Shown: positions 1 to 5,936, counted from the first letter of the stretch. The stretch: 6,296 nt of DNA from Pseudomonadota bacterium (GCA_023436825.1 JAEZHS010000682.1:1-6296), one strand, 5' to 3'. Numbers and translations: made by a program. The notes: generated by a model not told the origin, from the letters alone.

Positions 1-13
1 CCTCAGGGTGAGG
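1..13. repeat. Possible edge of a dispersed alphaproteobacterial palindromic repeat
   Basis: The first 13 bases, CCTCAGGGTGAGG, form an inverted repeat with 5-bp arms (1-5 and 9-13) around GGG. From general familiarity, many alphaproteobacterial genomes carry dispersed intergenic elements that begin or end with CCTCA-N3-TGAGG, and a short-read contig often breaks inside them. Only the edge is visible, so membership in a repeat family is inferred. The position right after the end of rlmI and exactly at the window boundary fits an assembly break in a repeat. Confidence 0.3.
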
Positions 14-45
14 TGGTGGTGGGGTGGGGCATGGGGGTGTTTCAT
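1..45 (-). CDS. Possible start of a further small gene after rlmI (partial, doubtful)
   Basis: Reading leftwards, an ATG at 45 is preceded by GGGAGG with a 6-nt spacer, a textbook ribosome binding site, 13 nt after the rlmI stop. The frame stays open for 15 codons to the window edge and reads MKHPHAPPHHHLTLR, rich in His and Pro. Spacing and binding site suggest a fifth gene of the same transcription unit. Against this, the composition is low-complexity and the last codons fall in the probable repeat at bases 1-13, so it may be an accidental short frame. No function can be given. Confidence 0.2.
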   Translation of the reverse strand, partial: MKHPHAPPHHHLTLR

Positions 46-58
46 CTGCCGCCTCCCA

Positions 59-1246
59 TCAATCGAGCTGCAGGGTCAGCGCCTTCAGATAAGCTGTCTC
101 CGGCAGGCCGGGATGCACCGGGTGATCCAGCGCGGCGCCCGAGCTGCGCAGGATGCGGCCGGTGCGGCCGGCATCGCGCAGGCCGCGGCGGACCTGCTCG
201 GCGAACAACGGCGGATCGACGAGGTGCGAGCAGGAGGCGACGAAGAAGAAGCCGCCCTTGGCCACCAGGGGCGCCGCCAGCCGCACCAGCTTGCGATAGC
301 CCTGCGCACCGGTCTTGAGATCCTTGCGGCTTTTCACGAAGGCGGGCGGATCGCAGATCACCACGTCGAAGCGGGTGCCGCTCGACTTCTCCAGAGCGTC
401 GAACGCCTCGCCCTTCTCGAACGACACGACCTTGTCGACGCCATTGAGAGCCGCCGCATCCTTGGCCGACTCGAGCGCCGGCTGCGAACGGTCGACGCAC
501 ACCACCGACTTCGCGCCGCGCACTGCCGCCAGCACGCCGAAGCCGCCGGAGTAGCTGTAGACGTCGAGCACGCTCGCATCCTTCGACAGATCGGCCATGA
601 AACGCCGGTTGTCGCGCTGGTCGTAGAACCAGCCGGTCTTCTGGCCGCCCGACAGGTCGGCGACGAACTTCGCGCCGTTCTCGACCAGCTCGATCGCCTG
701 CGACGCATCGCCCTTCACGACCGTCGTGCTGCGCTTCAGCCCTTCGAGCTCGCGCACCGGCGAATCGTTCTTGAGCACGATCGTCCTGGGCGAGAGCTCG
801 GCGTCCAGCGCCTCGAGCAGCACCGGCGTCAGCAACTCCATGCCGGCGGTGTTCACCTGCACGACCAGCGCGTCGCCGAAGCGGTCGATGATCACGCCCG
901 GCAGGCCATCGGCTTCGGCATGGATCACGCGGTAGTAGGGAACGCCGACCAGCCGGTCGCGCAAGGCCGTCGCCTGGGCGAGCCGACGGCCGAGAAACAG
1001 GGCATCGACCGTGGCCTCGGGATTGGTCGAGAGCACCCGGGCCGCGATCAGCGAATGCGGATTGAAGGTGACCAGTCCCAGCGCCTCGCCGCCCGGCGCG
1101 CGCAGGGTGGCAAGCGAGCCCGGCGGGATCGCCTTGGCGTCGGCGTCCATCAGGATCTCGTTGGAGAATACCCATGGGTGTCCGGCGCGCACGCGACGGT
1201 CCTCGCCGGCCCGCAGGATCACGCTGGGCAACTTCTTCTGTGCCAA
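59..1246 (-). CDS. rlmI: Class I SAM-dependent rRNA methyltransferase, RlmI family (23S rRNA m5C)
   Basis: This 395-residue protein has the full RlmI/YccW architecture: an N-terminal PUA RNA-binding domain (about residues 6-75, with RAGHPWVFSNE at 20-30), a central RlmI-type domain (about 76-195, VIHAEADGLPGVIIDRFGD) and a C-terminal Rossmann methyltransferase domain. Visible motifs are GQKTGWFYDQRDNR (201-214), SAM motif I DVYSYSGGFG (228-237), acidic D252 after beta 2, motif IV CDPPAFVKS (298-306) and motif VI ASCSH with C339, the probable catalytic cysteine. The E. coli homologue makes m5C1962 in 23S rRNA using SAM; target identity here is inferred by homology. The start is TTG at 1246, 5 nt after the ggt stop; GGAG about 10 nt upstream lies within the last codons of ggt, so it is probably the distal gene of the ggt transcription unit. 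Length is normal for the family. A different substrate base within the wider RlmI/RlmK-like group cannot be excluded. Confidence 0.92.
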   Translation of the reverse strand: MAQKKLPSVILRAGEDRRVRAGHPWVFSNEILMDADAKAIPPGSLATLRAPGGEALGLVTFNPHSLIAARVLSTNPEATVDALFLGRRLAQATALRDRLVGVPYYRVIHAEADGLPGVIIDRFGDALVVQVNTAGMELLTPVLLEALDAELSPRTIVLKNDSPVRELEGLKRSTTVVKGDASQAIELVENGAKFVADLSGGQKTGWFYDQRDNRRFMADLSKDASVLDVYSYSGGFGVLAAVRGAKSVVCVDRSQPALESAKDAAALNGVDKVVSFEKGEAFDALEKSSGTRFDVVICDPPAFVKSRKDLKTGAQGYRKLVRLAAPLVAKGGFFFVASCSHLVDPPLFAEQVRRGLRDAGRTGRILRSSGAALDHPVHPGLPETAYLKALTLQLD

Positions 1247-1251
1247 AAGAC

Positions 1252-2895
1252 CTACTCTCCTATAGCGACGCCGTCGCGGCGCGGGTCGGCGCCGCCCTGC
1301 CAGCCGTCGCCGGTTCGGCGCACCCCGGTCAGGCCGCCATCGTGCCGGCGGACTTGTACTTCATCGCCCAGCGCGCGCAAGGCGTCCGCCTGCCCCGCGA
1401 TGGGCGTGCCGGCCTCGAGCTCGGTGGCGCCGTTCCTGTTGATGAGGCGCGGCTGGGCGATGGCCTCCTGCATGGACATGTTCCAGTCCAAGAGGCCGAT
1501 CGCGGCCTGCAGGGTGTCGCCGATGATGCGCGACCCGCCAGCCGAGCCCAAGGCGGCAAGGAGCTTGCGGTCACGGTCGAGGATGAAGGTCGGCGACATC
1601 GACGAGCGCGGCCGCTTGCCGGGCTCGATCCGGTTGGCGACCGGCTTGCCCTCGACCTCGGGCACCGCCGAGAAATCGGTGAGCTCGTTGTTCAGCAGGA
1701 AGCCCTTCACCATGATGTGCGAGCCGAACGGCGCCTCGATGGTGGTGGTGAAGCTGACCGCATTGCCCCAGCGATCGACGATGGTCATGTGGCTGGTGCC
1801 GCGCTCGACATAGCCCGGCGGCACGCCGGGGCCGACGACACCCATGCTGCGGTCGGGCGAGATCAGCGTGCGCCGCTCGGCGAGATAGGCCGGCGACAGC
1901 AACCCGGCCACGGGCACCTGGACGAACGCGGGATCGGCGACGTAACGGTTGCGGTCGGCGAAGGCAAGACGGCTCGCCTCCGCGATGAGATGCAGGACGC
2001 GCAGGCTATCGGGCTTGTCTTTCCATAGCGCGAACGGCTCGAGCAGGCCCAGCACCTGCAGGATGGCGATGCCGCCCGACGAGGGCGGCGGCATGCCGCA
2101 GACGATCCACACGCGATAGGGACCGCATACCGGCTCGCGCTTGATCGGCTTGTAGCCGGCGAGGTCGGCCAGCGACAGCGTGCCCGGCCGCGCGTGCTTG
2201 TGGACCCGCTCGACCATCTCGCGCGCGATGTCGCCTTCATAGAAGGCGCGCGGGCCTTGCTCGGCGATCAGTTGCATGGTGTCGGCGAGGGCCGGGTTGG
2301 TGATCCGCTCACCCTGTTTCTTGGGCGACCCGTCGGCATTGAAGTAGACCGCGCGGATGTCGGGATCGTCGGTTGGCATACGCTGCAGCCAGCCCGCCAG
2401 CCGCGGCGGCGTCGCGAAGCCGTCGCGCGCCTTGTCGATCGCCGGCTGGAACAGCGTCGCCCACGGCAGCTTGCCGTGCTCCTTGTGCGCCAGCTCCAGC
2501 ATGGCGACCGCGCCGGGCACGCCGACCGAGATGCCGGAGACCACGGCCGCCAGCATGCCGATCGGCTTGCCGTCCGCTCCCAGGAACATGGTGGGCGAAG
2601 CGCCGGCCGGGGCCGTCTCGCGGCCGTCATAGGCCGTGATCGCCCCCGTCGCGCCGTCGTAGTGCAGCAGGAAGCCGCCGCCGCCGATGCCCGAGGCCTG
2701 CGGCTCGACGACGCCTAAAACCATCTGGACGGCGATCGCGGCGTCGACCGCGGAGCCGCCGCGGCGCAGCACGTCCAGCCCCGCCTCGACGGCCATGGGA
2801 TTGGCCGCCGCCACCATCGCCTGCGGCGCCGCGTGGACTGCCGGACCGAACCCAAGCAGCGCCAGCGCGACGACGAGCAGACGGCGCAGGATCAT
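1252..2895 (-). CDS. ggt: Gamma-glutamyltransferase (gamma-glutamyl transpeptidase/hydrolase), exported
   Basis: This 547-residue Ntn-hydrolase precursor cleaves the gamma-glutamyl bond of glutathione and related compounds and transfers the glutamyl group to water or an amino acid. Residues 1-22 form a Sec signal peptide (RR n-region, Leu/Val/Ala core, cleavage near VHA-AP), placing it in the periplasm. Family landmarks are DGRETAP with substrate-binding R92, the autocleavage site GTSHMTIVD with nucleophile T367 (small subunit 367-547), NNELTDFS (402-409), KRPRSSMSPT (427-436), and the oxyanion-loop segment GSAGGSRI (450-457). The C-terminus (GLTGVRR...GGADPRRDG) is typical. The loop between DFS and KRP is shorter than I recall for E. 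coli GGT and lacks a tyrosine, suggesting a reduced lid over the active site. The ATG at 2895 overlaps the tam stop as ATGA and has no clear Shine-Dalgarno sequence, so translation is probably coupled. The frame runs further upstream, but that part lies antiphase inside tam and lacks GGT features. Intact. Confidence 0.95.
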   Translation of the reverse strand: MILRRLLVVALALLGFGPAVHAAPQAMVAAANPMAVEAGLDVLRRGGSAVDAAIAVQMVLGVVEPQASGIGGGGFLLHYDGATGAITAYDGRETAPAGASPTMFLGADGKPIGMLAAVVSGISVGVPGAVAMLELAHKEHGKLPWATLFQPAIDKARDGFATPPRLAGWLQRMPTDDPDIRAVYFNADGSPKKQGERITNPALADTMQLIAEQGPRAFYEGDIAREMVERVHKHARPGTLSLADLAGYKPIKREPVCGPYRVWIVCGMPPPSSGGIAILQVLGLLEPFALWKDKPDSLRVLHLIAEASRLAFADRNRYVADPAFVQVPVAGLLSPAYLAERRTLISPDRSMGVVGPGVPPGYVERGTSHMTIVDRWGNAVSFTTTIEAPFGSHIMVKGFLLNNELTDFSAVPEVEGKPVANRIEPGKRPRSSMSPTFILDRDRKLLAALGSAGGSRIIGDTLQAAIGLLDWNMSMQEAIAQPRLINRNGATELEAGTPIAGQADALRALGDEVQVRRHDGGLTGVRRTGDGWQGGADPRRDGVAIGE

Positions 2896-3716
2896 GCTCG
2901 GCGCGCCACGATGAACAGACGGCGGAAGGGAAACAGCGTGATGCCGTCTGGACGCGTCGGATAGGCCTCGGCCAGGAGCCTGGCATAGGTCTCGTAGAAG
3001 GCTGCGCCCTCCTCCTTGGTCAGCGCCTCCATGTACGGCCTGAGCCCGGTGCCGGCCGTATATTGCGCCACCGGATCCTTGCCGGTCAGCGCCTGCTGAT
3101 AGATCGATTCCCAGACTTCGAGGTCCGAGCAGAGCGGCTTCAGCACGTCGTAGTAGCGCGCCGGCTCCCACACCGATCGGATGCCGCCGACCTTTGCGAG
3201 CTTGTCGCGCCAGGGCCCCATCGTCGCCGCCTGCTTCATCAGCGCGTGCGAGGGCGCCTCGTGGTTGCGTGGCATCTGGATCGCAAGCTGGCCGCCCGAT
3301 GGCAGCAGCTTGAGCAGGCCGGGAAAGTAGTCGATGTGGCGCTCCACCCACTGATAGGCGGCGTTGCTGTAGAGGATCGCAGGCGGCACGTCCGGCTTGA
3401 ACTGCGTGAGATCTCCCCTGGTGAAGCTGACGCGCGGATCGGTGGTCTGGCTGCGCGCCTTGGCGAGCATCTCCTCTGACGAATCGACGCCGATGACAGG
3501 CGGTCCGGGAAACCGCTCCGCCAGGATGCGGGAAACGTTGCCCGCGCCGCAGCCGAGGTCATAGATCGCGTGCCCGGGACGCGCGGCATTGGCGGGATCG
3601 AGCCGGCCCATCAGGTCGAGCGCGGGCCTGAGGCGGGCATCGACGAACTTCAGATAGAGATTGGCGTCCCATATCGGAGCCTTGAGGGTCGGGGCCTTCA
3701 CGGTCGGCGCACTCAC
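2892..3716 (-). CDS. tam: Trans-aconitate 2-methyltransferase (Tam) family
   Basis: This 274-residue cytoplasmic class I methyltransferase matches the Tam family, which methylates trans-aconitate, a spontaneous inhibitory isomer of cis-aconitate, with SAM. It shows WDANLYLKF near the N-terminus (16-24), motif I DLGCGAGN (53-60), D78 at the end of beta 2, RGDL (100-103), the Tam-like SNAAYQWV (117-124), QMPRNHEAPSH (147-157) and a C-terminal GTGLRPYMEAL...LFPFRRLFIVA. I chose GTG at 3716: it follows the stop of the upstream gene by one base and has GAGGAG 7 nt upstream. In-frame ATG 3740 and GTG 3752 would add 8 or 12 residues overlapping the upstream gene, and lack such a site. The N-terminus carries a short APTVK/APTLK duplication. 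The stop overlaps the ggt start by 4 nt. Substrate is assigned by homology; a related small acid is possible. Confidence 0.88.
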   Translation of the reverse strand: MSAPTVKAPTLKAPIWDANLYLKFVDARLRPALDLMGRLDPANAARPGHAIYDLGCGAGNVSRILAERFPGPPVIGVDSSEEMLAKARSQTTDPRVSFTRGDLTQFKPDVPPAILYSNAAYQWVERHIDYFPGLLKLLPSGGQLAIQMPRNHEAPSHALMKQAATMGPWRDKLAKVGGIRSVWEPARYYDVLKPLCSDLEVWESIYQQALTGKDPVAQYTAGTGLRPYMEALTKEEGAAFYETYARLLAEAYPTRPDGITLFPFRRLFIVARRA

Positions 3717-3717
3717 G

Positions 3718-4116
3718 TCACTTCTCCTCGAAAGCGGCATCGACAGGCACACGATACGACGTCGCGATCTTGTTGCCCTTCAGCGCCGCCAGCACGACGG
3801 CCATGAATTCCTCGTGCATCTCGTCGGTCATGCCCTTGGCGCGCGCCATGGTGCCATGCGAGGCGATGCAATAGTCGCACTGATTGGCGATGCTGACCGC
3901 GAGATAAACTAATTCCTTGGTGAGCGGATCGAGCTTGCCCGGCGCGAAGGCCGCTTTCATTTCCTCTGCAAAGCGCTCCATAACCGCGGGATGCTTCGCC
4001 AGCGCCTTCCAGACGTTATTGATGTCGGCAGGATCGATGGTGCGGCGCTTGGCGATGTCCTCGACGACGGCCTTCGCGCGCGGGTTCATGTCCTTGTACT
4101 CGGTCAGCTTCGGCAT
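3718..4116 (-). CDS. Carboxymuconolactone decarboxylase-family protein, AhpD-like
   Basis: This 132-residue all-alpha protein belongs to the CMD/AhpD superfamily. The segment 66-88 (TKELVYLAVSIANQCDYCIASHG) contains C80-D-Y-C83 and H87, plus E68 twelve residues before C80. This reproduces the Glu-Cys-Cys-His spacing of the AhpD thiol relay site (E118, C130, C133, H137 in mycobacterial AhpD). The extra AhpD histidine between the cysteines is replaced by Tyr82. True gamma-carboxymuconolactone decarboxylases (PcaC) generally lack this CxxC pair, so a redox or peroxidase-like role is more probable than aromatic catabolism, but substrate and partner are unknown. The N-terminal half (NVWKALAKHPAVMERF, 34-49) is typical of the family. 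ATG 4116 has GGGAG 6 nt upstream. It is the first gene of the four-gene unit and lies directly behind the palindromic promoter region; its last codons carry the tam ribosome binding site. Confidence 0.88.
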   Translation of the reverse strand: MPKLTEYKDMNPRAKAVVEDIAKRRTIDPADINNVWKALAKHPAVMERFAEEMKAAFAPGKLDPLTKELVYLAVSIANQCDYCIASHGTMARAKGMTDEMHEEFMAVVLAALKGNKIATSYRVPVDAAFEEK

Positions 4117-4133
4117 GGAACGCTCCCAACAAG

Positions 4134-4162
4134 TAAATAACCTAGGTTATCTACAATGACAA
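4134..4162 (-). promoter_or_regulatory. Candidate promoter of the AhpD-like/tam/ggt/rlmI unit
   Basis: On the minus strand TTGTCA (4162-4157, five of six matches to TTGACA) is followed after 17 bp by TATTTA (4139-4134, three of six matches to TATAAT). The predicted transcription start near 4127 would leave only about 11 nt before ATG 4116, with the GGGAG binding site at the extreme 5' end. This is tight, so the -10 is uncertain; TAGATA (4153-4148) is an alternative. Support comes from position ahead of the unit and from the flanking palindromes. Inferred only from sequence. Confidence 0.35.
4137..4150. promoter_or_regulatory. Perfect 14-bp palindrome, candidate operator (promoter-proximal)
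   Basis: ATAACCTAGGTTAT is a perfect 14-bp palindrome in the spacer in front of the AhpD-like gene, 21 bp upstream of its ATG. It shares the core ACCYRGGT with the neighbouring palindrome centred 24 bp away. With the candidate promoter, it fills most of the -35/-10 spacer and touches the -10, where a bound dimeric repressor would block transcription. The regulator family is unknown and none is encoded in the window. Confidence 0.5.
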
Positions 4163-4172
4163 TACCCGGGTA
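4163..4172. promoter_or_regulatory. Perfect 10-bp palindrome, second candidate operator
   Basis: TACCCGGGTA is a perfect 10-bp palindrome, with further A/T matches outside one mismatched pair. Its core ACCCGGGT has the same ACCYRGGT form as ACCTAGGT at 4140-4147; the centres are 24 bp apart, a little over two helical turns. It abuts the upstream edge of the candidate -35 element. It is read as a second site for the same unknown dimeric regulator. Alone, a 10-bp palindrome would be weak evidence; the pairing and position carry the call. Confidence 0.42.
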
Positions 4173-4201
4173 ATTCTTTCGCACCGTAAGGGGGCCCTGA
4201 C

Positions 4202-4254
4202 CCACAATGAATTGTGGCTTCGTCGAGCGCGATACCGACGAGTGCAGTCACTGC
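4202..4254 (-). other. Cluster of small inverted repeats downstream of panC
   Basis: Three inverted repeats lie within 53 bp after the panC stop: CCACAAT-GA-ATTGTGG (4202-4217, 7-bp arms), TCGTCG...CGACGA (4220-4225 and 4236-4241, 10-nt loop) and GCAGT-C-ACTGC (4244-4254). Transcribed from panC they could form hairpins that stabilise the 3' end or help termination, but none is followed by a U-run, so this is not a standard intrinsic terminator. The first has too little loop for its full arms and would fold as a 6-bp stem with a 4-nt loop, or serve as a protein site. No gene is evident here. Confidence 0.3.
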
Positions 4255-4267
4255 CTGCATCGCCCCG

Positions 4268-5095
4268 TCAATCGACGGCCATGTTGTCGAGCAGCCGCAC
4301 CGAGCCCAGGCGGGCGACGGCGAGGACCCGGCGCGAACGGCCGTCGACCGGCGCATCCAGCGTTTCCGCGTCACGCAGCGCGAGATAGTCGACGGCATCG
4401 AAGCCCGCCTGGAGCAACCTGGCGCTGCCTTCCTCGACACCCATCGAGCCGCGGGCGATTTCGCTCAGCACCTCGTTCAACCGGCGCCCAACAGCGAGTT
4501 GATCGGGCGTCAGATAGGCATTGCGCGACGACAGGGCGAGGCCGTGATCATCGCGCACCGTCGGCACCGGCAGGATGCGGCAGGGAATGTCGAGATCGCG
4601 GGCCATGCGCCGGATCACCAGCAACTGCTGATAGTCCTTCTCGCCGAAGGCCGCGATGTCAGGCGAAACCTGGATCAAGAGTTTTGCCACCACGGTCGCG
4701 ACGCCGGCGAAATGCCCCGGCCGGAACGTCGCCTCGAGGTCGGCGACGATCGTGCCCGAGGGAACGACCGTCGTGGCGAAACCGTCGGGATAGATTTCCC
4801 CGACCGTCGGCAGGTAGGCGAGGTCGGCGCCGACCTCCCTGAGTCGTTCGAGGTCGAGCGCTTCCTGGCGAGGATACTTGCTGAGGTCCTCGTTGGGGCC
4901 GAACTGGGTCGGGTTGACGAAGATGCTGACCACGACATGGTCCGCCCCCGCCCGGCGGGTCGCCTCCACCAAGGAGAGATGGCCCGCATGAAGGGCGCCC
5001 ATGGTCGGCACCAGGCCGACGGCCTTGCCGGCAGCACGCCAGCCGGCAACGACCCGGCGCATGTCCGCGACGCGCCGCGAAGTCTGGAGGCTCAT
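4268..5095 (-). CDS. panC: Pantothenate synthetase (pantoate--beta-alanine ligase)
   Basis: PanC condenses D-pantoate with beta-alanine using ATP, via a pantoyl-adenylate, in the cytoplasm; this is the last step of pantothenate (vitamin B5, CoA precursor) synthesis. The 275-residue product is close to the usual 280 and has all signatures of the nucleotidyltransferase fold: PTMGALHAGH (30-39, HxGH with H36 and H39), NPTQFGPNED (61-70), FRPGHFAGVATVV (124-136) for substrate and nucleotide binding, FGEKDYQQL (150-158) and the KMSKS-like LALSSRNAYL (186-195). ATG 5095 is chosen because family homology starts there; AAGGAG lies upstream but with a long spacer (about 11 nt), so initiation may be modest. 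The open frame upstream to 5212 runs into phaB in another frame and lacks PanC character. phaB ends 58 bp upstream on the same strand, so the two may be co-transcribed. No panB or panD is present in the window. Confidence 0.96.
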   Translation of the reverse strand: MSLQTSRRVADMRRVVAGWRAAGKAVGLVPTMGALHAGHLSLVEATRRAGADHVVVSIFVNPTQFGPNEDLSKYPRQEALDLERLREVGADLAYLPTVGEIYPDGFATTVVPSGTIVADLEATFRPGHFAGVATVVAKLLIQVSPDIAAFGEKDYQQLLVIRRMARDLDIPCRILPVPTVRDDHGLALSSRNAYLTPDQLAVGRRLNEVLSEIARGSMGVEEGSARLLQAGFDAVDYLALRDAETLDAPVDGRSRRVLAVARLGSVRLLDNMAVD

Positions 5096-5138
5096 GACGC
5101 ACGCTACTCCTTGAAGACTTGCTCCAGTCCGGTTACGC

Positions 5139-5153
5139 GGCGCGCCGGGCGCC
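5139..5153 (-). other. GC-rich hairpin between phaB and panC
   Basis: Directly after the phaB stop, arms GGCGC and GCGCC separated by 5 nt can form a short GC-only stem. There is no U-tract, so it is at most an attenuating or mRNA-stabilising structure and does not argue strongly against phaB-panC co-transcription. In such GC-rich DNA a 5-bp stem can easily occur by chance. Confidence 0.2.
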
Positions 5154-5879
5154 TCAGTACATATGCTGGCCGCCGTTGATCGACAGCGTCGAGCCGGTGA
5201 TGAAGCCGGCATCGTCGGCGACCAGGAACATCACACCGCGCGCGATCTCGTCGGCCTTGCCGAGTCGTCCGACCGGGATCTTGGCGACGATCTTCTCGAG
5301 CACGTTGGCCGGCACGGCCGCCACCATGTCGGTCTCGGTGTAGCCCGGTGCGATGGCGTTGACGGTGATGCCCTTCGACGCGCCTTCCTGCGCCAGCGCC
5401 TTGGTGAAGCCGTGGATGCCCGACTTGGCGGCGGCGTAGTTGACCTGGCCGTACTGGCCGCCCTGGCCGTTGATCGAGCCGATGTTGACGATGCGGCCGA
5501 AGCCGCGCGTGTTCATGCCTTCCCACACCGCCTTCGACATGTTGAAGCAGGAGCCGAGGTTGGTGTCGATCACCTGGTCCCACATGTCGCGCGTGAGCTT
5601 GCGCATGGTCGAATCGCGGGTGATGCCGGCGTTGTTGACCAGCACGTCGACCGGGCCGAGATCCTTCTCGATCTGGGCGATCACCGTCTGGCAGGCCGCG
5701 AAGTCACCGACGTCGAACTTGTAGACGTGGATGCCGGTCTCGGCCTTGAACTTCTGCGCGGCAGCATCGTTGCCGGCGTAGGTGGCGGCCACCTTGTAGC
5801 CCTTGTCCTTCAGCATGCGCGAAACGGCGGCGCCGATTCCACGGGTTCCACCTGTCACGACAGCTACACGTTCGGCCAT
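5154..5879 (-). CDS. phbB: Acetoacetyl-CoA reductase (PhaB/PhbB), NADPH-dependent SDR
   Basis: This 241-residue short-chain dehydrogenase reduces acetoacetyl-CoA to (R)-3-hydroxybutyryl-CoA, the monomer for polyhydroxybutyrate. It has the cofactor motif TGGTRGIG (9-16), NNAG (82-85) and the catalytic set N107, S135, Y148, K152. It is distinguished from the FabG paralogue by PhaB-type features: NAGITRD with D89, GQGGQYGQVNYAAAKSG with Q142 and Q145, Y180, and the C-terminal INGGQHMY. These match, with a constant 5-residue offset, the substrate-contacting residues I recall for Ralstonia PhaB (D94, Q147, Q150, Y185). ATG 5879 has GGAGG 5 nt upstream, a strong binding site. The usual partner phaA (beta-ketothiolase) is not between it and the divergent transporter, so it must lie elsewhere. 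A FabG role is the main alternative, judged less likely. Confidence 0.93.
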   Translation of the reverse strand: MAERVAVVTGGTRGIGAAVSRMLKDKGYKVAATYAGNDAAAQKFKAETGIHVYKFDVGDFAACQTVIAQIEKDLGPVDVLVNNAGITRDSTMRKLTRDMWDQVIDTNLGSCFNMSKAVWEGMNTRGFGRIVNIGSINGQGGQYGQVNYAAAKSGIHGFTKALAQEGASKGITVNAIAPGYTETDMVAAVPANVLEKIVAKIPVGRLGKADEIARGVMFLVADDAGFITGSTLSINGGQHMY

Positions 5880-5908
5880 TGAGTCCTCCCTAGCGTTACC
5901 GCAGGCCC

Positions 5909-5936
5909 ACTCTAGCGCGTTCTGCGACAGAGGGAA
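5909..5936 (-). promoter_or_regulatory. Weak candidate promoter of phbB
   Basis: Within the 112-bp spacer between the divergent phbB and MFS genes, TTCCCT (5936-5931) and TAGAGT (5914-5909, four of six matches to TATAAT) are 16 bp apart on the minus strand. A start near 5902 would give a leader of about 23 nt with the GGGAGG site well placed. The -35 match is poor (three of six). The rest of the spacer contains only an imperfect CCGG-centred inverted repeat (about 5937-5957); I see no clear promoter for the MFS gene. Confidence 0.25.

Noticed and set aside
8..1813. 601-codon open frame on the plus strand, antisense to rlmI and ggt
   Set aside because: It spans two well-identified genes on the other strand, its product is an Arg/His/Ala-rich low-complexity string without family motifs, and long antisense frames are common in GC-rich DNA.
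1174..2028. 284-codon plus-strand frame opposite ggt
   Set aside because: Mirror of GC-biased ggt codons; no motif, and fully antisense to a gene with catalytic residues intact.
2896..3351. In-frame upstream extension of ggt (152 extra residues)
   Set aside because: It lies inside tam in another frame, reads as Arg/Gly/Ala-rich sequence, and the proper signal peptide begins at ATG 2895.
4147..4440. Minus-strand 97-codon frame crossing the panC 3' end and the spacer
   Set aside because: Overlaps the end of panC in another frame and has no ribosome binding site or motif; its tail crosses one of the operator-like palindromes.
5139..5153. Intrinsic terminator after phbB
   Set aside because: A GC stem is present but there is no U-run after it, so it was kept only as a low-confidence hairpin.
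4214..5179. 321-codon plus-strand frame opposite panC
   Set aside because: Antisense shadow of panC; Arg/Asp/His-rich composition with no recognisable domain.
5163..5882. 239-codon plus-strand frame opposite phbB
   Set aside because: Antisense shadow of phbB; its coordinates merely mirror the real gene.
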